Shown here piece after piece: positions 35,197 through 43,247 of a stretch of 46,656 bases of DNA. Location: NCBI RefSeq assembly GCF_900116445.1, contig NZ_FPBH01000050.1, positions 1 through 46,656 on the forward strand, in the 5' to 3' direction. The position numbers and the translations under genes are program-made. A model generated the notes under the pieces. That model was not told where the DNA came from, ran no database searches, and saw only the letters and a list, made by a program, of their open reading frames with translations. How positions within the stretch are numbered: the first letter of the stretch is position 1; every line of letters begins with the position of its first letter. This DNA comes from Paraburkholderia aspalathi. Lineage in GTDB: Bacteria > Pseudomonadota > Gammaproteobacteria > Burkholderiales > Burkholderiaceae.

Positions 35197-35550
35197 GAAG
35201 CCGGTGGTTTCCCCTGCAGACCCGTCCGCGACGCACGCAGTGCGGAGTGGGAGCTGATGACTCCTTTGTCACTAACGTGGAATGTGCGAGAGCACGGATT
35301 CCAGTCGCACCACTACCCCAGGCAAACCACGGTGCCCACTTAGCAGGGGTTTCTAGCCGCTTTCTTTGCTTATCTTTCTTTGCGGCGGCAAAGAAAGTAA
35401 GTGCCGCCCCGCACAGGGGCAACACTAATAGACCACTAACAATGCAAGGAAAGGCACGAAAGCCAGATCAAGGAAAGGCCAAAGCCCCAGGAACACTGAC
35501 AAAAAACGCCGCGCAGACAACAAGATCAAGAAAAGCCCTGCCGCAGGCAA
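35197..35550 (-). repeat. Palindromic intergenic repeat, inverted copy (R4)
   Basis: The inverted partner of R3, with a spacer of about 220 bp. The core and the outer flank (CCGCAGGCAAA near 35540, mirrored near 34650) match R3, while the inner flank matches R2, not R3. With R1-R2 this shows a recurring head-on pair with two inner-flank types. No protein is encoded; the spacer contains only low-complexity GC-rich sequence. Confidence 0.88.
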
Positions 35551-35732
35551 ACACCAGCCCAAGCCCAGCGCCGCCACCCCCTTTTACATGCAATCCCGAT
35601 ATAGATATGTCCGATCAATATTTAACAACCGCATGTAGCGCTGCTACCTTAATCCCCTCGAACAGAGCACCACACCCATTCAAGAAAGCCACCGCCCCGC
35701 CGGGCAAAAAACCACCCTTGGGAGACACCACC

Positions 35733-36812
35733 GTGTCCATCGAATTCATCGGCATGATCCAGACCCGCAAGGTGTCCGAGACCCACGCCCCGCAAGGGCC
35801 CACCATCGACATCGACTACGTGGAGCAATTCGCCCGCGCTCACGAAGCCGCGGGCTTCGACCGCATCCTCGTGCCGCATCATTCGACGAGCCCCGATGCG
35901 CTCCTCACCGTCGCCCACGCGGCCAGCGTCACGAGCAAAGTGCATTTCATGCTCGCCCATCGCCCAGGCTTCGTCTCGCCCACGCTCGCCGCGCGCCAGC
36001 TGGCTACCCTCGATCACTATTCCGGCGGCCGTCTCGCCGTCCACATCATCTCCGGTGGCGACGACGCCGAACAACGCCGCGACGGCGACTACCTGTCGCA
36101 CGACGAACGCTACGCCCGCACCGACGAATACCTGCACATCCTGCGCCGCATCTGGACCGAAGCGAAACCCTTCGATCACAACGGTCAGTACTACCGCTTC
36201 GAACAAGGCTTCTCCGAAGTGAAGCCGGTGCAGCAACCGCATATCCCCGTATATTTCGGCGGCGCATCGGCGCCCGCGCTCGAAATCGCCGGACGTCATG
36301 CCGATGTCTACGCGCTGTGGGGCGAATCGAAGGCGCAAGTGCGTGAACAGGTCACCCGCGTGCGCGCCGAAGCCGCGAAACACGGCCGTAACGTGCGCTT
36401 TTCCGTGTCGTTCAGGCCCATCCTCGCAGCTACCGAAGCAGCCGCGTGGGAACGCGCGGAGCACATCCTCGAAGAAACCCGGCGGTTGCGCGCGGCGCAG
36501 GGAGTCGGCGTCGGCGGCCCGGCGCAAAGCGAAGGCGCGCGGCGGCTGCTCGCGGCATCGGGGGAGTCGGATCGCGTCGATGAACGTCTGTGGACCGGCG
36601 TCGCCAAGGAAATCGGCGGACGCTCGAATTCGACCGCCCTGGTCGGCACACCGGAACAGGTCGCCGAAACGCTCGCGGAGTATTACGCGCTTGGCGTGTC
36701 GACTTTCCTTGTGCGCGGCTTCGATCCGCTCGAAGACGCCGTCGACTATGGCCGCGAGCTGATTCCGGCCACTCGCGAACGGATCGCGCGCGTCGAACGC
36801 GTAGCCGCCTGA
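35733..36812 (+). CDS. SsuD-like FMN-dependent monooxygenase
   Basis: A 359-residue LLM-class protein. The GTG at 35733 follows GGGAG by 8 nt; the frame extends far upstream through the repeat, which is not coding. FDRILVPHHSTSPDALLTVA, MLAHRPGFVSPTLAARQLAT, GGRLAVHIISGGDD and the final ALGVSTFLVRGFDPLEDA mark the alkanesulfonate monooxygenase (SsuD)/dimethyl-sulfone monooxygenase branch, which cleaves C-S bonds with FMNH2 and O2, releasing sulfite. First gene of a five-gene operon (gaps 12, 12, 33 and -4 bp). The exact sulfonate or sulfone substrate is unknown. Confidence 0.88.
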   Translation: MSIEFIGMIQTRKVSETHAPQGPTIDIDYVEQFARAHEAAGFDRILVPHHSTSPDALLTVAHAASVTSKVHFMLAHRPGFVSPTLAARQLATLDHYSGGRLAVHIISGGDDAEQRRDGDYLSHDERYARTDEYLHILRRIWTEAKPFDHNGQYYRFEQGFSEVKPVQQPHIPVYFGGASAPALEIAGRHADVYALWGESKAQVREQVTRVRAEAAKHGRNVRFSVSFRPILAATEAAAWERAEHILEETRRLRAAQGVGVGGPAQSEGARRLLAASGESDRVDERLWTGVAKEIGGRSNSTALVGTPEQVAETLAEYYALGVSTFLVRGFDPLEDAVDYGRELIPATRERIARVERVAA

Positions 36813-36824
36813 ACGGAGCCACAG

Positions 36825-37796
36825 ATGACCGATCTGTCCGCTGCGTTGCAAAACACCCCGGAGTCGCAAAGTACCGGCGCGCTGCAAGACACGCCGGAGC
36901 AGCAAAGTACCCGCTCGTTGCAAGACATCGCAGCGCCACAAGGTGCCCACGCGCCGCAAGGCACCCCGGAGCCGCAAAGCACTCCCACGCTGCAAAACAC
37001 CGCAGATACACCGCCGCTCCAGCGTCACGCGCCGCTGCGTAAATTCTGGTTCGACGACGTCCCGCCGCGCGCCAGCATCCCGGCCGAACGGCGCTATCGG
37101 CAGGAACGGCTCGCCGTGGCGTTTCGTCTGTTCGCCCGCTATGGTTTCGATCAGGGTCTCGCCGGCCATATCACCGCGCGCGATCCCGAGTGGCCCGATC
37201 ACTTCTGGGTCAATCCGTTCGGCAAGCACTTCAGCCGCATCCGCGTGTCGGATCTGCTGCTGGTGAATGCGGAAGGGGAGATCGTGGTCGGCGAAGGGCC
37301 GGTGAATCAGGCGGCCTTCGCGATTCACGCGGCGATTCACGAGGCGCGTCCGGATGTGATTGCCGCCGCGCACACGCATTCGCTCTACGGCAAGGCATGG
37401 TCCACGCTCGGCCGCACGCTCGATCCGTTGACGCAGGACTCGTGCGCGTTCTATCAGGACCACGCCTTGTTCGACGACTTCCGCGGCGTGGTGCTCGATA
37501 CCGATGAAGGCGCGCGCATCGCCACGGCGCTCGGCGAACGCAAGGCGGTGATCCTGAAGAATCACGGCATCCTCACAGCGGGTCCGAGCGTCGAGGCGGC
37601 GGCGTGGTGGTATATCGCGCTCGATAACGCCTGCCATGCGCAATTGCTCGCCGAAGCCGCGGGCACGCCGCAAGCCATCCCGCACGACGTCGCCACGCTC
37701 ACGCACGAGCAGGTCGGCCGCCCCGGTGGTGCGCTGTTTGCGTTCCAGAGCCTGCTGGAAGGGCTGGTCGAAGCCGAGCCTGACGTCCTTACCTGA
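36825..37796 (+). CDS. Class II aldolase/adducin-family protein with a repeat N-terminus
   Basis: A 323-residue protein. Residues about 70-310 form a class II aldolase/adducin domain, with the zinc-site His pair in AAHTHSLYGKAWS and a third His in ILKNHGILTAG. The first 65 residues are unusual: four 12-residue repeats and part of a fifth (pattern A-L-Q-D-T-P-E-x-Q-S-T-x), encoded by exact 36-bp units. Family members catalyse aldol cleavage or related reactions on small phosphorylated or carbonyl substrates; in this sulfur operon it may process the aldehyde or keto product left after desulfonation (inference). Confidence 0.86.
   Translation: MTDLSAALQNTPESQSTGALQDTPEQQSTRSLQDIAAPQGAHAPQGTPEPQSTPTLQNTADTPPLQRHAPLRKFWFDDVPPRASIPAERRYRQERLAVAFRLFARYGFDQGLAGHITARDPEWPDHFWVNPFGKHFSRIRVSDLLLVNAEGEIVVGEGPVNQAAFAIHAAIHEARPDVIAAAHTHSLYGKAWSTLGRTLDPLTQDSCAFYQDHALFDDFRGVVLDTDEGARIATALGERKAVILKNHGILTAGPSVEAAAWWYIALDNACHAQLLAEAAGTPQAIPHDVATLTHEQVGRPGGALFAFQSLLEGLVEAEPDVLT
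36843..37010 (+). repeat. 36-bp coding minisatellite in the aldolase gene
   Basis: Units begin at 36843, 36879, 36915 and 36951, and a partial one at 36987, all in the same frame; each begins with a GCG/TCG/ACG-x-TG-CAA-type hexamer and contains CCGCAAAG-like or CGCAAAG-like blocks. Being a multiple of three, copy-number changes keep the frame. Confidence 0.9.
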
Positions 37797-37808
37797 GCAC
37801 CCCATAAG

Positions 37809-38870
37809 ATGACCCAACGTTTCGATTCGCCGGTTTCGCTCCGGCGCCGCCGGCTCGTGTCCGCGCTGCCGGTCGCGCTGTCAGCCTCATTCCTTGGAGC
37901 AGCAGGTACAGGTTTGATTTCGACAGCCGCCGCAGCAGCCACGCCGGCGGCAAGCGAGAAAACCGATCCGTCTGTCGACCTCAGCAAAGTCCGTTTGCGT
38001 GTTGCAACCTACAAAGGCGGCGACGCTACGCTGCTAAAAACCGCTGGCCTCGCGGATACGCCCTACGCCATCGACTGGTCCGAATTCCAGTCCGGCAACG
38101 CGATGGTCGAGGCGATGAACGGCGGCTCGCTCGATATCGCCTCCGGCAGCGAAATCCCGCCGATCTTCGCGCGACTGCAGAACGCTCAGGTGCGCGTGAT
38201 CGCCGTCTACAAGGACGACGTCAACAACCAGGTGGTGCTGGTCCCGAAGGGCTCGACGATCCGTTCGATCGCCGATCTGAAGGGCAAACGCGTCGGCTAT
38301 CTGCGCGCCACCACGACGCATTACTACCTGCTGCGCATGCTCGAAGAGGCGGGGCTATCGTTCAGCGATATTCAGGCTACCTCGCTTGCGCCGCGCGACG
38401 GTTTCGCCGCTTTCAACGCCGGTTCGCTCGATGCCTGGGCGATCTACGGCTACAACGTGCCGCTTGCGATCTCTCAAGCGGGGGCACGCGTGCTGAAAAA
38501 CGCCAACGGCTATTTGTCCGGCAATTACCTGTACTACGGTCATCCGTCGGTACTCGCCGATCCGCAACGGCGGGCCGCGTCCGCGGATCTGCTGGTGCGG
38601 TTGCAACGCGCCTGCACATGGTTCGGCCAGCATCAGGATGCGTACGCGAAGGTGTTGTCCGCGGAGTTGCGGGTGCCCGAGGAGGCGATCCGTTCCTTGT
38701 ATCGCAACCAGAGCCAGGCGCGCCGCGTGACCGGCGTCACGGCGGCGGACATCGCCAGCGAGCAGCAGGTTGCCGATACGTTCGCGCGCGCCGCGGTCAT
38801 CGACCGGCATGTCGACGTCGCACCGTTATGGACCGACACCTTCAACGCCGCGCTCGCCCGCGGTGCGTGA
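37809..38870 (+). CDS. SsuA-like ABC transporter substrate-binding protein
   Basis: A 353-residue exported protein. The N-terminus has a basic RRRR start and a long hydrophobic segment, which could be Tat or Sec. The mature part is a type II periplasmic fold of the NitT/TauT/SsuA group: RVATYKGGDATLLKTAGLAD, NGGSLDIASGSEIPPIFARL, SIADLKGKRVGYLRATTTHY and FAAFNAGSLDAWAIYGYNVP. It lies in the operon after the SsuD-like and aldolase genes. Likely ligand: a sulfonate or similar organosulfur compound. No permease (SsuC) or ATPase (SsuB) is in the window. Confidence 0.88.
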   Translation: MTQRFDSPVSLRRRRLVSALPVALSASFLGAAGTGLISTAAAAATPAASEKTDPSVDLSKVRLRVATYKGGDATLLKTAGLADTPYAIDWSEFQSGNAMVEAMNGGSLDIASGSEIPPIFARLQNAQVRVIAVYKDDVNNQVVLVPKGSTIRSIADLKGKRVGYLRATTTHYYLLRMLEEAGLSFSDIQATSLAPRDGFAAFNAGSLDAWAIYGYNVPLAISQAGARVLKNANGYLSGNYLYYGHPSVLADPQRRAASADLLVRLQRACTWFGQHQDAYAKVLSAELRVPEEAIRSLYRNQSQARRVTGVTAADIASEQQVADTFARAAVIDRHVDVAPLWTDTFNAALARGA

Positions 38871-38903
38871 CAAATTCAAGTCAACCCACATTCTGAACAT
38901 TCG

Positions 38904-39512
38904 ATGACTCAAGCTTTGAGACCGGACCGGCTGCGCGCGTTCGTCGGACGGATTGCGTCGCTTGTCGACGAACGCGCGCCCGAAGCGCATCTGCTCGAAG
39001 CCGGCGGCGCCGCGCTGCGCGAACTGATCGCCCACGACGACTGGTTGCCCGACGCCTTCGCGCAGCCCGACCCCGAGCGCTATCAACAATTCCTGTTGCA
39101 CTCGGATTCGCAGCAACGTTTTTCAATCGTAAGTTTTGTATGGGGACCGGGCCAGTCGACCCCGGTGCATGACCACACCGTATGGGGTTTGATCGGTGTG
39201 TTGCGTGGTGCGGAAATTGCTCAGGGATATCGCATCACGTCAGACGGCGCGCTGGAAGAAGAGGGGGCAGCAAAGCGCCTCGATGCCGGCGCGGTGGATG
39301 CCGTGTCGCCGCGCATCGGCGATATCCATCGTGTCAGTAATGCTTTTGACGATCGTACGTCGATCAGCATTCACGTGTACGGTGGAAATATTGGCGCGGT
39401 GACGCGTTCCGTCTATCCAGCCGGCGGAGGCCGTAAAACCTTTATCTCCGGCTACTCGAACGATGTGTTGCCGAATATCTGGAATGTTTCGAAGGAGTCC
39501 CTGATCTCATGA
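38904..39512 (+). CDS. Thiol dioxygenase (cysteine / 3-mercaptopropionate type)
   Basis: A 202-residue cupin. The iron triad is His89 and His91 (TPVHDHTVWG) and His142 (GDIHRVSNA). Ser155-His157-Tyr159 form the Ser-His-Tyr relay of thiol dioxygenases. At the place where animal cysteine dioxygenase has the substrate-carboxylate Arg60, this protein appears to have Gln62 (YQQF), and the Cys-Tyr crosslink cysteine is absent; both point to the bacterial 3-mercaptopropionate-preferring group. The product would be a sulfinate. Its stop overlaps the ATG of the rhodanese gene, which suggests that the two act together. Confidence 0.88.
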   Translation: MTQALRPDRLRAFVGRIASLVDERAPEAHLLEAGGAALRELIAHDDWLPDAFAQPDPERYQQFLLHSDSQQRFSIVSFVWGPGQSTPVHDHTVWGLIGVLRGAEIAQGYRITSDGALEEEGAAKRLDAGAVDAVSPRIGDIHRVSNAFDDRTSISIHVYGGNIGAVTRSVYPAGGGRKTFISGYSNDVLPNIWNVSKESLIS

Positions 39513-41110
39513 GTTTCGCTACAGAATTCCGTACCCGATCATTCAAAGACGTGCGCCGCGCACTGCTCGAGCGCGAGGAAATCGCGCTCGTCGACGTGCG
39601 TGAGGAGGATCCGCACGCACGCAGTCATCCGCTGTTCGCGGCCAACCTGCCGCTCTCGCGACTCGAACTGGAAGCGCCGGTGCGCTTGCCGCGCCGCGAT
39701 GTGCCGATCGTCGCGTTCGACGACGGCGAAGGGCTTGCCGAACGCGCCGCACGTCGGTTGAACGAGCTGGGCTATACCAATGTCGCGCTGCTCGATGGCG
39801 GTTTGCAAGGCTGGCGCGAGGCGGGCGGCGAGCTGTTCCAGGACGTCAACGTGCCGAGCAAGGCATTCGGCGAACTGGTCGAAAGCGAGCGCCATACGCC
39901 GTCGCTCGGCGCGCCGCAGGTGCTCGCGCTGCTCGATCATGAAGCCGATGTGGTGGTGCTAGACGCACGCCGCTTCGACGAATACCAGACCATGAATATT
40001 CCCGGCAGCATCAGCGTGCCGGGCGCGGAACTGGTATTGCGTGCGCGGCAGCTCGCGCCGAATCCCGCCACGCGGATCATCGTCAATTGCGCGGGGCGCA
40101 CGCGCAGCATCATCGGCGCGCAATCGCTGATCAATGCGGGCGTGCCGAATCCGGTTGCGGCGCTTCGCAATGGCACCATCGGCTGGACGCTTGCCGGTCA
40201 GGCGCTCGCGCACGGCAGCTCGCGGCGCTTCGAGCCGATTGTCGACGACACACTTCGCCTCGCCGCCGCCGATTCTGCGCGCGGGGTAGCGGATCGCGCC
40301 AAGGTAGGCCGCACTTCGCGCGACGAAGCGCGTCGCTGGGCCGATGAAGCGGTGCGCACCGTTTATCGTTTCGACGTGCGTACGCCGGAAGAATACGAAG
40401 CGGGCCACGTGCCCGGCTTTCGCAATGCGCCGGGCGGTCAACTCGTGCAGGAGACCGACATGTTCGCGCCGGTGCGCGGCGCGCGCGTGATCCTCGCCGA
40501 CAACGACGGCGTGCGCGCGAACATGAGCGCGTCGTGGCTCGCGCAGATGAACGTCGAGGTGTATGTGGTGGACGGTCTCGGCAACGCGGACTTCAGCGAA
40601 AAGGGCGCCGCGCCCGCCGCGCGCTTTGCGCCCACGCCGCCTGCTGTTGAAGAGATCACGCCGGCCGGGCTGGTGACGCTGCTGCAATCACCGGGTACCG
40701 TCGTGCTGGATTTCACGACCAGCGCGAACTATGTGAAGCGCCATATTCCCGGCGCATGGTTCGCGATTCGTGGCCAACTCGCCGAAGCGTTGCGCAAGCT
40801 GCCGGATGCGCAGCGTTATGTGGTGACCTGCGGCAGCAGTCTGCTTGCGCGTTTTGCCGCGCCTGAGTTGGCGGCGCTGACGGGCAAGCCGGTGCAGGTG
40901 CTGGCCGGCGGCACGAACGCGTGGGTCGAAGCGGGTTTTGCGGTGGAGAGCGGTGAGACGCGGCTGGCGTCGCCGCGCATCGATCGCTATCGTCGTCCGT
41001 ATGAGGGAACCGATAACGCGCGCGAAGCGATGAACGCGTATCTGGAGTGGGAGTATGGCCTCGTTGCCCAGCTTGGGCGGGATGGAACGCACGGCTTTCG
41101 CGTGATCTGA
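39509..41110 (+). CDS. Four-domain rhodanese (sulfurtransferase)
   Basis: A 533-residue protein made of four rhodanese domains: about 11-110, 135-235, 275-360 and 385-480. Domains 2 and 4 keep the catalytic Cys (Cys194 in CAGRTRS, Cys441 in CGSSLLA). Domains 1 and 3 have Asp in its place (FDDGEG at 70-75, ADNDGV at 330-335), so they are probably structural or binding domains. Rhodaneses pass sulfane sulfur between thiols, cyanide, sulfite or glutathione. Translation is coupled to the thiol dioxygenase. No signal peptide is seen, so it is cytoplasmic. Last gene of the operon, convergent with the LysR gene 19 bp later. Confidence 0.9.
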   Translation: MSFATEFRTRSFKDVRRALLEREEIALVDVREEDPHARSHPLFAANLPLSRLELEAPVRLPRRDVPIVAFDDGEGLAERAARRLNELGYTNVALLDGGLQGWREAGGELFQDVNVPSKAFGELVESERHTPSLGAPQVLALLDHEADVVVLDARRFDEYQTMNIPGSISVPGAELVLRARQLAPNPATRIIVNCAGRTRSIIGAQSLINAGVPNPVAALRNGTIGWTLAGQALAHGSSRRFEPIVDDTLRLAAADSARGVADRAKVGRTSRDEARRWADEAVRTVYRFDVRTPEEYEAGHVPGFRNAPGGQLVQETDMFAPVRGARVILADNDGVRANMSASWLAQMNVEVYVVDGLGNADFSEKGAAPAARFAPTPPAVEEITPAGLVTLLQSPGTVVLDFTTSANYVKRHIPGAWFAIRGQLAEALRKLPDAQRYVVTCGSSLLARFAAPELAALTGKPVQVLAGGTNAWVEAGFAVESGETRLASPRIDRYRRPYEGTDNAREAMNAYLEWEYGLVAQLGRDGTHGFRVI

Positions 41111-41129
41111 TGGGACAGCGGCGCGTGGT

Positions 41130-42041
41130 TCAGGCCGCGCGCTGCGCTCGCGCCTCCTTGAATTGCCGCTCGATCGCCGCGCCCAAGCGCTCGACCGGCT
41201 GTTGCAATTTACCCAGCACGCGCGGATGCACGAGCCAGATATCGATGAGAGGCTTGAAGTCGCTGATCGACACGATATCGAGTGCGTCCGCGTGAGCGCT
41301 GGCGTGCAGCAGCGGTAAAGGCACGAGGCCGAGACCGTTGCCGTCGGCGACCAGTTGCAATTGCAGCTCGGTGCCGAGCGTTTCCAGATTGAGCTTGAGC
41401 GCGAGCCCAAGACCCGTCAGCGTGCGCTGCAGGCCGTCGCGAAAGCCGCATCCGTCCGGATTCAACACCCACCCGATCGACTGGCATTCCGCCAGCGTGT
41501 GCGTGCGTTTCTTCAACATGCCTTTTTGCGCGACTACCGCCAGTTTGATGCGGCCAAGCGAGCGGGCCGACAGGATCTCGTCGAAGGTCTTGTTGCTCGG
41601 CAGCAGGATGGCGGCTGCGTCGAGTTCACCCTGTTCGACGCGTTGCAGAAGCTGGCTGCCCCAACCGGTTGACGCTCGCGCCTGCAGGTCCGGATAGGCC
41701 GACTTGAGGCCGCGCATCGCATCGGTCAGCGCGATATCGGCAATGGTCTGCGCGACGCCGAGGCGCAGCATGCCCACCGGCGGCGTGTCGGTGGCGACGA
41801 TCTCGCGCAGCACGTCGAGCTCACGCTGGATCACGCGGCATTGTTCGTAGACGATGCGGCCCGTTGCCGTCGCTTTGAGCGGACGCGTATTGCGGTCGAG
41901 CAATTCGACGCCGAGCGCCTCTTCGAAATTCTGCAGGCGGCGCGTGATCGCGGGCTGCGTGAGGCCGAGTGAGAGCGCCGCCTGTTGCAGCGACTGACAG
42001 CGAATGACGGTGACGTATGCGTCGATTTCGTCGATCTTCAT
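41130..42041 (-). CDS. LysR-family regulator, CysB/Cbl-like
   Basis: A 303-residue protein with the LysR winged helix at the start (IDAYVTVIRCQSLQQAALSL, then TQPAITRRLQNFEEALGVEL) and a full effector domain. The ATG at 42041 is preferred to one at 42146, which would put 35 odd residues before the HTH. It lies between two organosulfur gene blocks, divergent from the second SsuA-like gene, so it probably responds to sulfur supply (for instance sulfate-starvation metabolites), as CysB and Cbl do. The name is by context and general likeness. Confidence 0.86.
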   Translation of the reverse strand: MKIDEIDAYVTVIRCQSLQQAALSLGLTQPAITRRLQNFEEALGVELLDRNTRPLKATATGRIVYEQCRVIQRELDVLREIVATDTPPVGMLRLGVAQTIADIALTDAMRGLKSAYPDLQARASTGWGSQLLQRVEQGELDAAAILLPSNKTFDEILSARSLGRIKLAVVAQKGMLKKRTHTLAECQSIGWVLNPDGCGFRDGLQRTLTGLGLALKLNLETLGTELQLQLVADGNGLGLVPLPLLHASAHADALDIVSISDFKPLIDIWLVHPRVLGKLQQPVERLGAAIERQFKEARAQRAA

Positions 42042-42141
42042 GATGAGCGGTGACTTGATGAGTGCGCTACGAGGCGCAAGATTCGTGCGTTCGATGATAC
42101 CTGTATCGATGTGCGCGCACGCCTCACCGGCCAAGAAAATT

Positions 42142-42168
42142 CGCATATTTGCTTAGCAGAATAATGCG
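42142..42168. promoter_or_regulatory. Candidate LysR operator upstream of the second SsuA-like gene
   Basis: An imperfect dyad, CGCATATT (42142-42149) facing AATAATGCG (42160-42168) around a TTGCTTAGCA-like centre, in the AT-rich part of the 197-bp divergent intergenic region. Spacing and composition are reasonable for a LysR site; the match is not perfect. Confidence 0.35.
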
Positions 42169-42238
42169 TTTGTCTTATACAGATGCGTGCCTTATCGTCG
42201 ATAGCACATTATCTGAATGCCACGACGTAACCGCCGCC

Positions 42239-43225
42239 ATGCCGACTCCTAGTTCTTCGTTCTCCGCCTCATCCGTCTTGCAACGTGCGTTGCTCAAACC
42301 ACTCGGCGCGGCAGTGCTCGCACTGTGCGCGACGCTTTGCGCAACGCAGTCTTATGCAACGGATCTACCCGTGCTGAAAGTCGGCGACCAGTCCTTGCAA
42401 ACCCGCGGCATTCTCGAAGCATCCGGACAACTCCAAGACCTGCCGTACAAGATCGAGTGGTTCAACTTTCCTGCCGCGCAACCGCTTGGCGAAGCGCTGA
42501 ACGCCGGCGCGGTGGATGTTGGCGGACTGGGGGATGCGCCGCTCGTGTTCGCGCTCGCAGCCGGCGCGCGGGTCCGTGCGGTCGCGGCGACCCGGTCGAA
42601 TCCGCTGGATCTGGCGATCGTCGTCGGCGCGCAATCGCCGTTGAACGATGCAGCGAGCCTGAAGGGTAAACGCATCGCCACGACGCGCGGTTCGATCGGC
42701 CATTATCTCGCGCTCGCCGCATTGAAGAAGGCCAACGTGCCGGTCAGCGACGTCACGTTCGTGTTCCTCGCACCCGCCGATGCGAAGGCGGCGCTTGCGT
42801 CGGGCAGCGTCGATGCATGGTCGGTGTGGGACCCGTATACGGCACTAGGAGAAGCGCGCGATCACGATCGCATCATCGCCAACGGCGTCGGCCTGTCCGA
42901 AGGGCTCAGCTATCAGGTTGCGACCGAACGCGCGATCGCGGAGAAGCGCGCGCAACTCGCCGACTTCCTGCGACGCGTGGCGATCGGCCAGCGTTGGGCG
43001 CTTTCGCATCCAGACGAAGTGGCGACGATGCAATCGAAGGTCACCGGTCTGCCGACCGATGTGCTGAAAACCGTCTATCAGCGCGGCCAGGTGCATCCGG
43101 TGGCGATCGACGACAGCGTCGTCAGCGCGCAGCAGCGCACCGCCGATACCTACGAAGCCGCCAATGTGATTCGTGCGCATCTCGACGTGCGTACGAGCTT
43201 CGATCGCAGTTTCCCGTTGCCTTGA
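42239..43225 (+). CDS. Second SsuA-like sulfonate-type substrate-binding protein
   Basis: A 328-residue periplasmic protein. ATG 42239 gives a proper signal peptide (cleavage about SYA-TDL); earlier ATGs at 42149 and 42164 would not. LKVGDQSLQTRGILEASGQL, WFNFPAAQPLGEALNAGAVD, VGGLGDAPLVFALAAGA and the ASLKGKRIATTRGSIGHYLA segment are typical of the aliphatic sulfonate-binding group (SsuA). No SD is clear. It is followed at 22 bp by a DszC/SfnB-like flavoprotein, its likely metabolic partner. Confidence 0.9.
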   Translation: MPTPSSSFSASSVLQRALLKPLGAAVLALCATLCATQSYATDLPVLKVGDQSLQTRGILEASGQLQDLPYKIEWFNFPAAQPLGEALNAGAVDVGGLGDAPLVFALAAGARVRAVAATRSNPLDLAIVVGAQSPLNDAASLKGKRIATTRGSIGHYLALAALKKANVPVSDVTFVFLAPADAKAALASGSVDAWSVWDPYTALGEARDHDRIIANGVGLSEGLSYQVATERAIAEKRAQLADFLRRVAIGQRWALSHPDEVATMQSKVTGLPTDVLKTVYQRGQVHPVAIDDSVVSAQQRTADTYEAANVIRAHLDVRTSFDRSFPLP

Positions 43226-43247
43226 CGCGGCCTGCCGGAGTCCTCGC

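Noticed and set aside
36843..37010. CRISPR-like array of 36-bp units
   Set aside because: Units are directly adjacent with no spacers and lie in frame inside a coding sequence; it is a minisatellite.
35649..37817. Antisense frame of 722 codons opposite the SsuD-like and aldolase genes
   Set aside because: It spans two well-supported genes on the other strand, and its Cys/Leu/Arg repeats are just the reverse reading of the 36-bp minisatellite.
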